DNA from: Anaeramoeba flamelloides
Taxonomy: Eukaryota > Metamonada > Anaeramoebidae
Reading direction: 5' to 3'
DNA: 64,000 nucleotides
Assembly: GCA_027625915.1 (NCBI GenBank)
Contig: JANTQA010000026.1
Location: 6,200,001 to 6,264,000, forward strand
This document shows, piece after piece, positions 24,122 to 34,385 of this stretch. The notes beneath the pieces are model-generated. The model saw only the letters and a program-made list of their open reading frames with translations, was not told where the DNA came from and did no database searches. Both the position numbers and the translations under genes were made by a program. Numbering within the stretch: the stretch's first letter is position 1; each line of letters opens with the position of its first letter.

Positions 24122-24540
24122 TAGGTTTTTTGAGATTTTCTATTTTATTTGTGAAGTGTTCTAGGTTTTTTTTTTACTTTAGAAATAAACAGAAAATTTA
24201 TTGAAATTTTCGGTTTATTTCTAAAGTAAAAAAAAACTCAACGAAAATCTATTGATTTTCCAAATAAATAGAAAACTCAAAAAAACTTCGAACACTTCAC
24301 AAATAAAAATGAAAACTCAAAAAAACCCAACGAAAATTTATTGATTTTCAAAAAAAATAGAAAACTCAAGAAAACATAACGGCTTTTTTTTTTTAATTTT
24401 AGAATATAAAAAATAAATTTCAAAAATTTTCTTCTTATTTCTCAAATTAAAATAAAGCTAATAGCAGTTTTCCAGAATCTAAAATAATAGAGTAAAATCT
24501 AAGTTTTTACTCATTTCTTTTAAATTTTGGAAAACCTAAT
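24122..24540. repeat. Cluster of cctagg-type palindromes
   Basis: Several foldbacks lie in a row. One pairs ctaggttttttgagattttc with the inverse near 24300-24330, through gtgaagtgttc/gaacacttcac. One centres on aaaatttattgaaattttcg between two tttatttctaaagtaaa blocks. The last pairs ttttccagaatct with ttttggaaaacctaat. The same final pair of palindromes precedes the other LINE remnant at about 30540-30715. Confidence 0.65.
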
Positions 24541-24964
24541 GACAAAAGATATTTAAAATCGAAGGGTCCAACTTCAATTTTAAAACTTAAAAATTTTACA
24601 AATTATTTAAATCGATACTCTTATGTTATGAATAAAAATAAATCATAATATTGTAAGACATGTAAAAAAAATTAATAATTTAGATATCGTAGAAGATTTG
24701 GACCTTTTTCTATGGAACTGCCCAGCCTATGAACATAATCGTAAAATCTGGAAAGCTGAATTAAAAAAAATTAATGATCCAAAATATTAAAAAATAATAA
24801 TATTGTCAATATTTTTACAAAAAAAGATTCATCAAGTTTATTGGCCTTAGTGGGATAATAAACTTATCTCCGAGTTTTTAATAAGATTCCTAAATTCTTA
24901 TTTAGGAATTCGGGTATACAAGGGGGGTTAATAAATCCTCCCTAAAATAATAAAAAAAAAAAAA
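24541..24964 (+). mobile_element. LINE-like 3' remnant, copy 1
   Basis: Although decayed, one frame reads LDIVEDLDLFLWNCPAYEHN followed by RKIWKAELKK. This resembles the Cys/His knuckle region (C-x2-C ... H-x-L-x3-C-P) near the C terminus of non-LTR retrotransposon reverse transcriptases; a preceding YCKTCKK supplies the first cysteine pair. The copy ends in an A-rich tail (about 24947-24964), as LINEs do. It aligns with 30700-31400. Frames are interrupted, so it is not functional. Confidence 0.6.
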
Positions 24965-25601
24965 CACTTTTGTTTTTTGAAATTGTTCCAAATTCTGAAA
25001 TAAAATTACAAGATCAAAATTCCACAACTTTTGATTTTAAAGTATTTAGAATTCAAACTTTTAAAAACATGTAATTTGTACAACTTTGCATTTTTCGGAT
25101 TTTCTTCGAAAGAGTTTCAGGTTTTTGAAAGCTTACCATTATTTTTCTTTTAGATAACATGTTAAACAATTTCAATTAAATTCAAAATGTTTTCTTATGT
25201 TAATTATTTTTTTTTACCCATTTTTGGACTTGATAAAAGTTATTATCAAGTATTTGAAATTTAAAAAAATGACGAAAGAATATCAGAGACTGAAATCTTG
25301 CAGAAATTCAGTTTGAAAGTATCAAAAACTCTTTCAGTTTATATATGGATTGTGCTATGCTTGTCTTGAATAAATGGTTCGGAATTTTTTTATTTTGAAT
25401 CGGATAAATTTTGTTTTTTTGTAAATCTCAACAAAAGTGTTGAAAGGTTTTGTAATTTTTGAATGTCAAGAAATTAAAACACACTCAACTTGGTTGATTA
25501 TTAATTGGTGAAATAACAATCTCACCTTGACCTAGATGATTGAAGTAAAAAAAATTTAAAAAACTAACATTTTTTTTTTCTTTTTACAATTTCCCTTTTA
25601 A

Positions 25602-26463
25602 ATGAAAATTCTTCTTATAATTATTTTATTATTAACCTCTTTTGTTTTCACTGCAGAAGAGCAAGCAAACTTAATTGTTGAAAAAGACATTTTAGTTACA
25701 ACTTTACCTCACACAGAAGAAGAATTTACAATTCTTTATACTATTTACAATGTTGGGAATGGGTATTGGCTTCTTTCTTTCTTTTTTTTTTTTTTTTTTT
25801 TTTTTTTGATAAATTGTCCTCTAAAAAAAAACACAAACAATCTCTAAACAAACAAAACAAATGAACAAAAGGCCAGCCTATGATGTCAGATTACAAGACA
25901 CTGAAAATTTCCCAAAAGCTAAATACTCAACTGTATTGTCCCAAATCGATACAAATTGGGATATAGTTGAAGCGTAAATATTTTTTTTTTCTTTCTTTTA
26001 AACACCCATTCCTAATTAAAAAGATCCTATATTTGGAAATTTCTTTGTTTCAAATAATTACTAAATACTGATCTCTCTCTTTTCTTTTTTTTTTTTTTTT
26101 TTCTTCTGGCCTCTGTTTACGAAACAATTGTAACGAAACTTTTCAAAAAAACAAAGTGAAACAAACGCAACACACGCTGTCATTTTAAAAAGACACGCTG
26201 TTGGCAGTGACTTTATTGGGCCAGCAAAAGTACTTTTTAAAAACACACCTAATGGCCAAGATATCACATCCACATCAACCTATATTGGACGATTAAACTT
26301 TACCCCAAAATCACCTGGCGAAAGCAGAAAAAGCCCAAATTGGGAACACTGGATTATCTTTTCGGTTGTAGCTGCACTTGTTTTAGTAATCCCCTTTTTG
26401 TTGTTCAAAAAATCCGAAAAGAAGAAAAAAAGACTCACAATGAACTTACGAAAAAAAAAATAA
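25602..26463 (+). CDS. SSR2: Translocon-associated protein subunit beta (TRAP-beta/SSR2), three exons
   Basis: Single-pass ER membrane protein of the TRAP complex beside the Sec61 translocon. Exons 25602-25762, 25872-25973 and 26157-26463 join through gtattg...aaaag and gtaaat...caaag, both in phase 2, giving 189 residues; the human protein is 183. Residues 1-18 form a signal peptide (MKILLIIILLLTSFVFTA), then the lumenal domain with EEFTILYTIYNVGNG (human LTLQYNIYNVGSS), AYDVRLQD, NWDIVEAETNATHAVILKR and LNFTPKSPGE. NAT and NFT are possible N-glycosylation sites. One transmembrane helix (about 153-171) precedes a short basic cytosolic tail ending RKKK. The first intron begins near a long T run. 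The identification rests on collinear motifs across all three exons and is strong. Confidence 0.93.
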
Positions 26464-28070
26464 ACCTTTTCTTTTATTCTTTTTAAAATTCAGGTTACAA
26501 GGATCGTTCTTGTAATGGTGTTTTGTTTAATTAGATTTAACTAACCAATAACAACCCCTTTCATTTCCCTTCTCTTTTTTAAATTTTTTTTTTTTTTTTT
26601 ATTTATTTTTTTTTTTTTTTTTTTTTGGGCTTTTTGCTTTTTTTTATTATTTTTTTTTTTCAAAAAGAAACAAAAAGAAAGTTTCACTAATTTTTTGATA
26701 CCAAGAACAATAGAAACAACAAACAAACAAACAAACAAACAAACACCCAAAGCAGAAAAGTCTTGATCTTTTTCTTGACTCAAGCAAATTTCCCAAAAAT
26801 TAATAAATACCAAGGTTTTATGAAAACTCAACTCAAACAACACACCTTATGAACACTACGAGAATTCGTAAATATCCAAAATTGTATGTTGGGTGTTGGT
26901 GAAATTTTAACAATTCGATCAAATTGAATATTTTTTTTTTCCCAAAAATTTAGGACTATGCTGTCATTCTTGGAAGACTAACTTGACAAAGTTTTCACCT
27001 CGCTTCTTGAACTTTTAAGTTTTAGTTTTCCCTTTTTAGTTACAGGTTACCATGAAATTTTGAATCCTCAACAAAAATATTTTTGTTACTTTTTTTTTTC
27101 CAAAGTATAGAGAGGAAAATCAGAATAAAGACATTGGTGTCAAATCTCTAAACCCCTAGAAATTTTCAAAAAACTCGAAATTCCATTTTTTAGATCAAAT
27201 GAAAATATTAATAAATACTCCAAAAATATATTCCAGTTTTAAAAATAAAAAATATAAATCACCAACTGTCCTTAAACTTTTTTAATTAAAATACTGTTCA
27301 TTGTAAAATAATAAGATCAAAATTTTCGGTTAGCTTTCCATAAAAAAACATGACCTTCTAAGAATTAAAATAAAGATAGAAGGAACCTCAATTCTGAAAA
27401 GTAAATTATTAATTTAAGCTTTTTAAATAAGTGTTAAAAATTTGAAATTTTACCGGATTTTCAATCTTTTTTTGCAAAGATGAATGAAAATTTTGTTCCA
27501 TTTATTTTTCAACAAATAGTATAGATTAAATATTCTAATTCTATCAATTTTAAACAGCTTTATTAAATGTAGAAATCAAAAACACCACCAAATTTCGAAA
27601 TTAATAGAGAAAAAATGAACCAAAATTAATTTCTTATGTATTGTAAGTATCAATTAAATAAATATCAAATTAATGGAAAACATCGGTTTTGAGAATTACT
27701 ACTTTTTTACATTTCTAAAATAAGAGATATCTTTTCTTTAGATCTTTCCTTTAAATAATTTTTTCAAATTTTTAAATCTATTTGGTTACGACAAATAGAA
27801 ACAAAACTTAATGGAATCATATGTAAACCTAAAAAATGGTAGTATTCCTCATATATTTTTATAAAGAAAATAAAATTCATCAACCCTTCAAAAAAGATCT
27901 TTAATAATTGAATGCCTCAGAATGGAATTAAGAATCACAACAAACTTCTCAAATATGTTATAATTTTGAAATATTTGTTATTTGATCTTTGAAAAATAAT
28001 TATCTATTAATAGAACTTAATTAAAAAAAAAATATAAAATTATCAAAATATCATTATGTTTTATAAACAA

Positions 28071-28468
28071 CAGCTGTTCCAAGGCTACCCTGAAATTTTA
28101 TCAATATCAAAATTTGATGTTGATATAGATTTTTAAATTTAAGAATAAAAGAATAAGAAAGCTTGTATTGAAAATATTTTTCGATTAATGAGTCAATATG
28201 AAAAATATTCTTCGAATGTGATCGAAAAACGAATTCATATTTTAGAGGAAATTTTATGTTGTTTCTTGATGAATTTTGATGTTGAGAGTAATTTTGAGTT
28301 CTGAAAATTTATTTTTTGAAAATCAGAAAAAATTCTTGAATATTGACTCATTTAAAAATTTTTTTTTTCAATATGTGCTATATTATTCTCAGATTGAACT
28401 TTTTAAAAATTTATCTCAAAATCAAAATTTGATATTGAAAAAATTTAACAGTAGCTTTGGATTGACTG
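28071..28468. repeat. PAL2 inverted-repeat element, degenerate copy
   Basis: The left end runs cagctgttccaaggctaccc into tcaaaatttgatgttgata. The right end mirrors it with atcaaaatttgatattgaaa and agtagctttggattgactg, followed by TA. A better copy lies at 36324-36790. Confidence 0.65.
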
Positions 28469-29189
28469 TATTATTAAAAACAATTATTTGTGACAATAAA
28501 GCCACATTAATTTTAATTAGAGATTTATGAAAGTATTAATTTTTTTTGATAAAAAAATTCAAATAAGATATGAAAAAAAAAAATCATCATAAAATCGTAA
28601 AAATCATAGGCTTAGTGTAACCAATTTTTTGAATTTATATTGAAAATAAAATAAAATATCTATGACAAAAAATAAAAATAAACGTATTTTCTCTTGAAAT
28701 TATGTTGAATATCATAATATAATTTAATTTAATTTTTTTTTTTTTGGTAGGAAAATGAAATGATTTAAAAATGAATTTGCAATGTAAATCCTATTTATTT
28801 AGCTTATTCACCCTTTTAAAATAAAGCTCTGTCACGTTCAATCTTTAAAAAAATAAGTAAAAAATATCTTGCGTTTAAAATGTAAGAAGAAAGAATTTAA
28901 TACAAGTTTATCTATTATATCGATATCCCATTTTTCAATTCATCGATTTTATACATTTGATTTTTACCCGTTTCACTTTTCAAAAAAATACAAATAATAA
29001 GAATTCTGATAGAAAAGATTAAATTCTACTTACTATCAAAAGGATTTCAATTACGTCCCAATTACCTTCAACTAAACTATTTTTCAAAAATTTTGACTCA
29101 CTTTGTAATGTTAATGGGAGTCGTCCTGAGAGTTTATTCCAGTATTCTATCAAAAAAATTATTTTCTAATTTTTTATATCAGAAGAATT

Positions 29190-29640
29190 TTTTCTTATTT
29201 TTTTCTTTTGATTTTCTTTTTCTTTTTGTTTTTCTTTTTGTTTTTCTTTTTGTTTTTCTTTTTTTCTTTCTTTTTTTCTTTTTTTTTTTAAAAGATCAGG
29301 TGGAAAAAAAAAGAGAACTTCGAAAAGAAAAATAATCACTAAGAAAATTTCGACTTGGCTATGTCTTTGAAAATGGATTTAATTATTCATAAAAAATCTT
29401 GTTGTTAAACTTTTTTACAGTGAAAGTTCAGTAATAAAAAATCCGTAATGCTCTTTTCAAAAATTGTGACTCACTTTTTTTTAGTTTTTGGTTTTATTTT
29501 TTTTTCAATTTTTAATATATCAGGCTTTTATATATTTAGAATTACTAAAAAGTAAATTAAAAATTATATTTCGTTATTAATTGTTCTTGAATACTAAATG
29601 ATAATTTTTTTTTCTATCTATTATTTCAGGTGAGTCTTAA
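29190..29640. repeat. PAL8 repeat, uninterrupted copy
   Basis: Begins with a ctttttgttttt tandem tract and contains agatcaggtggaaaaaaaaa, atggatttaattattcat, cagtaataaaaaatcc and tatcaggctttta in the same order as 4700-5890. It gives the approximate empty site for the 4928-5690 insertion. Confidence 0.6.
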
Positions 29641-30539
29641 TTTTTGAAAAAGAGTTTAGATTGCAATTTTAAAGTTTCATATTAGGAAAATTTTATCTTT
29701 AGATCTTTTATTTATTAACGATCACTCTCTTTGACAGTTTATTTATGAACTTATTACTTAACACTTCTTTTTCTTATGTTGGTGAATTACTTTTGGTTAT
29801 GAACTAGTTATTTACCATTTTTATATTTATTCTATCAAGTAACCAATGGGTTAACTTTTAGTTTTGAGCTTAAAGCTTAAAATACTTGTTGATTGAATAA
29901 AAATTTCAAAAGAAATCAAAATTGAAGATCTATGTATTACAAAAATAGTGAGAGTAATAAAAACAATTTTTATTTTGTGGTGAAAAGTAATATATTATTT
30001 TTTTCAAAAAATATCTCTTGTTTGATAAACAAACCCACTTAAAGTTTAACTTGTAGAAAGTAAAACCAATTCTAAAAAATTAATTAATATCCCACAAGAA
30101 AAGAAATTTACTAATGGATTAAAAATTCATTTTTTAATGCTCCATTGCTTAGTCAATTATTATATGGTTTGGAAATATTTGATATCAATTCAACCGGTGT
30201 ATGGATAAATATAAAAATAACGTATTTTTTTATTAATATTACCACATTCTCTGAGTCTTATTTATAAAACAGAACCCAAAATCGATCCTGCAAGAATAAT
30301 GATATATAAAAGAAGATTTAAACTAAATCAAAAATTAAAAATTTTTTATTTTAATCAGATAGTTGATAATCTTAAATTTCGACATAGAAATTTGAAAATA
30401 TTAACTGGCAATTGAAACCCTTAAAAGAAATCGAAATTGAACTTGATAAATATTGAATCAAACATTAAAAAATAGTCCCAGTTGGATAGTTCAAGAATAT
30501 TTAAAAATAATTTTGTACAAAATAATATTAACAAACAGT

Positions 30540-30715
30540 CGTGTCGTCAAGTGACTAGATTTTTTTTAAATTGAGAAATAAAAAAAAAATTCCTGAAATT
30601 TTCTTTTTATTTCTCAAATTAAAAAAAAGCTAACGGCTGTTTTCCAGAATTTAACAGAATAGAGAAAAATATCTGATTTTACTCAATTCTTTTAAATCCG
30701 GGAAAACCTAACAAC
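30540..30715. repeat. Double palindrome preceding the LINE knuckle region
   Basis: Ctagattttttttaaattga faces ctcaaattaaaaaaaagcta. Next, ttttccagaatttaacagaa faces the inverse ending gggaaaacctaac. The same two palindromes occur in the same order before copy 1 of the LINE remnant, so they were present before the two copies separated or belong to the element. Confidence 0.6.
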
Positions 30716-30889
30716 AAAAAATATTTCAAATGGAGAGGTTCCACTTCGATTTTAAAACTCAGAAATTTTACAAATTATCTTAACTGATACTCTTATGTTA
30801 TGAACAAAGATAAATTAAAATTTTGTAAATTATGCAAAAAATCAAAAAATTTGGATATCATTGAAGATTTGGATCATTTTCTCTGTGAC

Positions 30890-30972
30890 GGTGCCTAGGT
30901 TTTCCAGGATTCAAAAGAATTGCGTAAAATCTTTGATTTTACTCCATTCTTTTAAATTCTGGAAAACCTAAC
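30890..30972. mobile_element. 83-bp cctagg palindrome inserted in the LINE remnant
   Basis: Gtgcctaggttttccagg faces ttctggaaaacctaac. Flanking GAC occurs on both sides (30887-30889 and 30973-30975). LINE copy 1 reads continuously (tatggaactgcccagcc) at this place, so this is an insertion with a 3-bp duplication. Very similar palindromes occur at 31171-31350 and 47129-47210. Confidence 0.72.
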
Positions 30973-31170
30973 GACTGCCCAGCCTATTAAAATAATTGTA
31001 GAATTTAGATATCTGGTTTTAAAAAAAATACTATATCTAATATATTAAAAAATAATAATATTTTTAATATTATTATAAAAAAAGGACTCAAAATATTTAT
31101 TAACACTAGTGGGTAATATACTTATTTATGAGTCTTTATTAAAATTTCTAAATAAAAAATTAGGAATTCG

Positions 31171-31350
31171 GTTAAGTGCCGTAGAGTACCTAGGTTTTTT
31201 TTAATTTTTGAAATGAATTGTAAATTAAATAAATTTTCAATAGATTTCAAAAAGTAAAAAAAACCTAATGGCGGTTTTCCAGAATTTAAAAGAATGGAGT
31301 AAAATCTTCGATTTAACTCAATTCTTTTAAATCCTGGAAAACCCAACGAC
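31171..31350. mobile_element. Second palindromic insertion in the LINE remnant
   Basis: About 180 bp made of two consecutive palindromes: cctaggttttttttaatttt facing aaagtaaaaaaaacctaatg, then ggttttccagaatttaaaag facing ttaaatcctggaaaaccca. LINE copy 1 runs from gaattcgg into its A-rich tail without this block. The left boundary carries agtgccgtagagtac, also seen at 61490-61505. Confidence 0.65.
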
Positions 31351-31812
31351 AAATAAGAGGGATTAACAACTCCTCCGTTAAAAAATAAATAAAAAAAATA
31401 TCTTTTTTATTATAATCTTAACTTCAATTATATTTTGGATTTTTTTTATATTATTTCCAAAACCAAAATAAAGAGTGATTTTTATTTATTGTTTCATTAT
31501 TTTTTTCAAACTTTGTTTTTAGTTCTAAAAGGATTGATGTTATATTTAAAATATTTTAAATTGATTATTGTATAAATGATTTGAATTTTTATTTCAAATT
31601 CACCTTAATTTCATTGTAATTTCAGATAAAAAGATTTGAAATTGGGATTTAAATATACAAACCAAAATTATATCTTGATTTTTCGGTTTTTTTTTATAAA
31701 GTGTAATTTAACATTAGATATGGTCTTTTTCGGATATTTCATCCAAGACCCAAGAGACTTGACCTTGTTTTTTTGATGTTTTAAATGTAAACAAATCCCC
31801 TTTAATAAACCA

Positions 31813-31983
31813 TTAGAGATCTTTGGGTTTAGTTTGAATTTGATAACAAGTATTTTCAAATTTCTCTTGATGTTTCTCGTCAAAATCACTTCCTTGCTTT
31901 TTTAAATACAATACAATGTTACTAAATACACCAAATATACTCGCTAAACTTCCTGAAACCTTGAGGACATACTGTAAAAGCAT
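31813..31983 (-). CDS. Small 56-residue membrane protein ORF, unknown function
   Basis: I do not recognise this protein. It starts at ATG (complement of 31981-31983) and ends in TAA (31813-31815). It reads MLLQYVLKVSGSLASIFGVF, then SNIVLYLKKQ and a charged C-terminal part (GSDFDEKHQEKF...). Residues 5-25 could form one transmembrane helix; the rest is hydrophilic. Residue variety and codon mix are more like the window's real genes than its random AT-rich frames. It stands head to head with the acyltransferase, 150 bp apart. It may be a genuine small protein or the last exon of a longer gene whose earlier exons I missed. Confidence 0.45.
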   Translation of the reverse strand: MLLQYVLKVSGSLASIFGVFSNIVLYLKKQGSDFDEKHQEKFENTCYQIQTKPKDL

Positions 31984-32133
31984 CACAGTTAATTAAAAAA
32001 TCATAATTTGAACAAAAATACATGAAAAAATTCAGAAATCATTTTTATACATGTATTCGAACTGTGAAATTCAATTTCCAAAATCATTTTTTTCCAATTG
32101 TAATTGAATTTCTAATACAAACAATTAAGAGAA
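31984..32133. promoter_or_regulatory. Short divergent intergenic spacer, possible shared promoter
   Basis: Only 150 bp separate the ATG of the small minus-strand ORF from the ATG of the acyltransferase. If both are genes, this spacer must hold both promoters. It is AT-rich, with no motif I can name. Confidence 0.35.
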
Positions 32134-33453
32134 ATGGAAGTAATCAGTAATTGGTCCGACAAACTAACTGGGGTTGAACCGTTTTTACAAAACAGACTAG
32201 AATTACCACCAGCACCAAAAAACTACTTTCTTATCTTCTATTTGCTTCGTTACTATTTCCTGTATCCGATCATTGGCGTCATTAGGATGGCTTTAATTGT
32301 GATAGTATTTCTTTGGTTGTGTGTGGTAACTTTCCTTGCAGAGTATCCATTATCATGGCTCTCTTTTTCGCCAATAATTTATTTAAAACGAGGATTTAAA
32401 AGATATTCACTTTTCATCGGATGCAGATCTTTATTATTCATTATGGGCTATTTTTGGATTGACACCCAGGTAACTGGAAAAAAAAATACCGAAAGTAGCC
32501 AACGGCCTCTGGGTTTAACGTTTGGATCTGGAGACTTAATAATAGCTAATAAGAATTCCATTGCAGAAATTTTGTATCTTGCATTTAGATGTGCACCTCA
32601 ATTTACAGCAATTCCGAATTATTGGGAAGATGGGCAAGACTACCCAGGGGAAGATGGCAAAGTAAGGAAACGGAATGTTGTTACCTGCATTCTTGGCCTC
32701 TTATTTAACATAAAGCACACGAGGAATGATGAAATTGATAGCGCAGACAAATATATTCCCTTAACAAAGCTATTAAAGCAATCAAAAAAGAGACTTGACG
32801 GGCCCGTTGTGGTCTTCCCTGAAGGAATTTCAACTAACGGATCTGGGATGCTAGAATTTTTACCAATCTTTGAGGATTCAAATTTAGATCGGAAGCCACC
32901 CAAAAGAATAATTTTGTTAGGCTTTAAATATAAGGGACACAAGGATCAAAATAAAATAAGCTTATTTAACCCATCATTTTCCTATGGAAACCCATTAAAA
33001 TATTTGCTTTCTCTTTGCTATGCCTTTAGAAAGCAGTTTCAAGTGAAGATTATTAATCAAAAGGATATTCCAAAATTGCCAATTTTTAAGCCAAACAATT
33101 TATTAAAAAATCAGACTTTCGGCAAAATTGAAACAAAAAAGGAAATGGACAAAGAATTAATGAAAAAAAAGAAACAAAATTTTAAGAATTTGTTAATAAA
33201 TAATAAAAAAAATGAGAACTACATTATTAAAAATAAGTCTGAACGAGAAAGCGAAAGTGAAAGCGAAAATCAAATTTTATCTCAGGAAATTCAAGATTTA
33301 TTTGTTTGGTCCGAAAATGTCCAAGAATCACTTTGTAATAGTTTAAAAATTCGAAAAACAAGATTTTTATCAGTTCATAAATATAAATTTCTTCAAGAAA
33401 TAAAGAAAAAACATATTACCAAAAGCTCAATGAGAAAGAAAAAAAGGGATTAA
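32134..33453 (+). CDS. LOA1/Vps66-like lysophospholipid acyltransferase, single exon
   Basis: A 439-residue membrane protein of the PlsC/LPLAT superfamily, resembling yeast LOA1 (YPR139C), which makes phosphatidic acid and affects lipid-droplet size. The N-terminal MEVISNWSDKLTGVEPFLQN resembles the start of fungal Vps66/LOA1 proteins as I recall them (MEKYTNWRDNGTGIAPFL). Residues 36-72 are hydrophobic and probably membrane-embedded. Motif III is clear: VVVFPEGISTNG with E230 and G231. At motif I, where acyltransferases have NHxxxxD, this protein has N139-K140-NSIA-E145, so the usual His is Lys and the usual Asp is Glu. As I recall it, yeast LOA1 also lacks that His. The C-terminal third is Lys/Glu/Ser-rich and ends RKKKRD. 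No intron is needed. Activity cannot be assumed from motif I. Confidence 0.82.
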   Translation: MEVISNWSDKLTGVEPFLQNRLELPPAPKNYFLIFYLLRYYFLYPIIGVIRMALIVIVFLWLCVVTFLAEYPLSWLSFSPIIYLKRGFKRYSLFIGCRSLLFIMGYFWIDTQVTGKKNTESSQRPLGLTFGSGDLIIANKNSIAEILYLAFRCAPQFTAIPNYWEDGQDYPGEDGKVRKRNVVTCILGLLFNIKHTRNDEIDSADKYIPLTKLLKQSKKRLDGPVVVFPEGISTNGSGMLEFLPIFEDSNLDRKPPKRIILLGFKYKGHKDQNKISLFNPSFSYGNPLKYLLSLCYAFRKQFQVKIINQKDIPKLPIFKPNNLLKNQTFGKIETKKEMDKELMKKKKQNFKNLLINNKKNENYIIKNKSERESESESENQILSQEIQDLFVWSENVQESLCNSLKIRKTRFLSVHKYKFLQEIKKKHITKSSMRKKKRD

Positions 33454-34314
33454 TATCCAAATCAATAATAATAATAAAAAAAAGATATTTTTAAAATAAA
33501 ATATTATAATTATTTTTATTAAGCAAATAAAAATGAAGATATTAGCACAAATACAACCTTGAAAAAAAAATAAATAAATAAATAAATAATTTATTGTTGT
33601 ATCAAAATTAAATTGAAAAATTTTGAAATCAAATAAAAACTATTTTTTTTTCATTCAAATTACTTTGCAAAAATTATCATAAAAAATAAAATATTATTAT
33701 ACCATTTATATAAATAATAAGGTACTTTTCATTGGAAAAAACTTTGTCGGATGTAAATTAATTATTTATTAAGACGGGATATATTTGAAAGATGTTAAAT
33801 GTATTGTGATTATTTATTTATTTATTTATTTTTATTTAAATAGATAATTAAATATAATTATTTAATATCTTATATTTTTTTCAAATTTCATTTTTTTAAT
33901 TTGTTTTCTTTTTTTTTTTTATTTGTTTTAATCTTTTGATATTTTCTTTTTTTTTTTAACAAAGTCAATTTGAAGAAAAAAAATTTTTTTATTTTATTTC
34001 AAAATTTTTCAATTTTTTTGCTATTATTTTGAAAGAAAATCTTAATGAAAAATTTAGTTTTTCCACTTGCATTGTTAAATATTTTTAAATATAATTTTTG
34101 TTAAAAGGACTCTTTTTATATTATAAAACTTTCTTTTAAATCTCCAATTTAAAAAGTTTAATAATTTATATTTTATTTGTATAAAAAAAAAAATAAAAAA
34201 ATTCGAAGAAATTTTTTTGAATTAGCCAAGAAAAGTTTATAACAACACAAGAGTTTGAAGTAATAATACACCCAAATATAAAAAATTTGTCATCCATTTA
34301 ATCAAAAAAAAAAA
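33454..34314. other. Gene-free spacer between acyltransferase and tRNA
   Basis: Extremely AT-rich with (aaat)n near 33569-33588 and (attt)n near 33811-33832. Nothing else was recognised. Confidence 0.6.
34304..34314 (-). terminator. RNA polymerase III T-run terminator of tRNA-Gly
   Basis: Eleven A on this strand (T on the transcribed sense) begin directly after the tRNA discriminator base, as expected for pol III termination. Confidence 0.8.
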
Positions 34315-34385
34315 TACACTGTCGGGGAATCGAACCCCGATCAAGACGATGGCAACGTCCCATTCTGCCATTGAACCAACAGTGT
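34315..34385 (-). tRNA. tRNA-Gly, anticodon GCC
   Basis: The complement strand folds into a full cloverleaf of 71 nt including discriminator A. The acceptor stem ACACTGT pairs with ACAGTGT (7 of 7). The D arm is GTTC-AATGGCA-GAAT. The anticodon stem GGACG/CGTCT holds loop TTGCCAT with anticodon GCC. The T arm is CGGGG-TTCGATT-CCCCG. There is no intron and no encoded CCA. Internal A and B boxes (GGTTCAATGGC and GGTTCGATTCC) serve as the pol III promoter. The gene stands alone within AT-rich spacer. Confidence 0.97.

Larger units (their letters stand above)
19893..25601. other. Gene-free 5.7-kb field dense in nested elements
   Basis: Contains PAL1 copies at 21490-21685, 23565-23760 and 23851-24051, PAL3 at 22271-22979 with PAL6 nested inside, PAL7 at 23013-23804, a palindrome cluster at 24122-24540 and a LINE 3' remnant at 24541-24964. 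Between 19893 and 21489 I see only AT-rich sequence, apart from an Asp/Asn-rich open stretch near 20440-20585 that lacks an ATG. The last 600 bases should hold the TRAP-beta promoter. Confidence 0.6.
30095..31400 (+). mobile_element. LINE-like 3' remnant, copy 2, interrupted by palindromes
   Basis: The early part reads PLLSQLLYGLEIFDINSTGV, similar to the segment after the catalytic core in LINE reverse transcriptases. Further on KFCKLCKKSKNLDIIEDLD followed by HFLC supplies the C-x2-C and H of the terminal knuckle. Downstream of the first palindrome cluster it aligns with 24541-24964 and ends in an A-rich tail. Two further palindromes (30890-30972 and 31171-31350) are absent from copy 1. The coding frame is decayed. 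The upstream boundary is a guess. Confidence 0.55.
26464..31812. other. Gene-free 5.3-kb field with element remnants
   Basis: Holds T/A homopolymers just after TRAP-beta, a caaa-repeat near 26715-26745, PAL2 at 28071-28468, PAL8 at 29190-29640 and an interrupted LINE remnant at 30095-31400. No exon was recognised. The open frames at 26541-26843 (-), 28276-28530 (+) and 29093-29335 (+) lie in homopolymers or repeats. Confidence 0.6.

Noticed and set aside
26541-26843. 100-codon minus-strand open frame after TRAP-beta
   Set aside because: Poly-Lys/Asn section reflects T homopolymers, and the remainder has no domain.
28276-28530. 84-codon open frame
   Set aside because: It lies largely inside the right half of the PAL2 inverted-repeat element and shows no domain.
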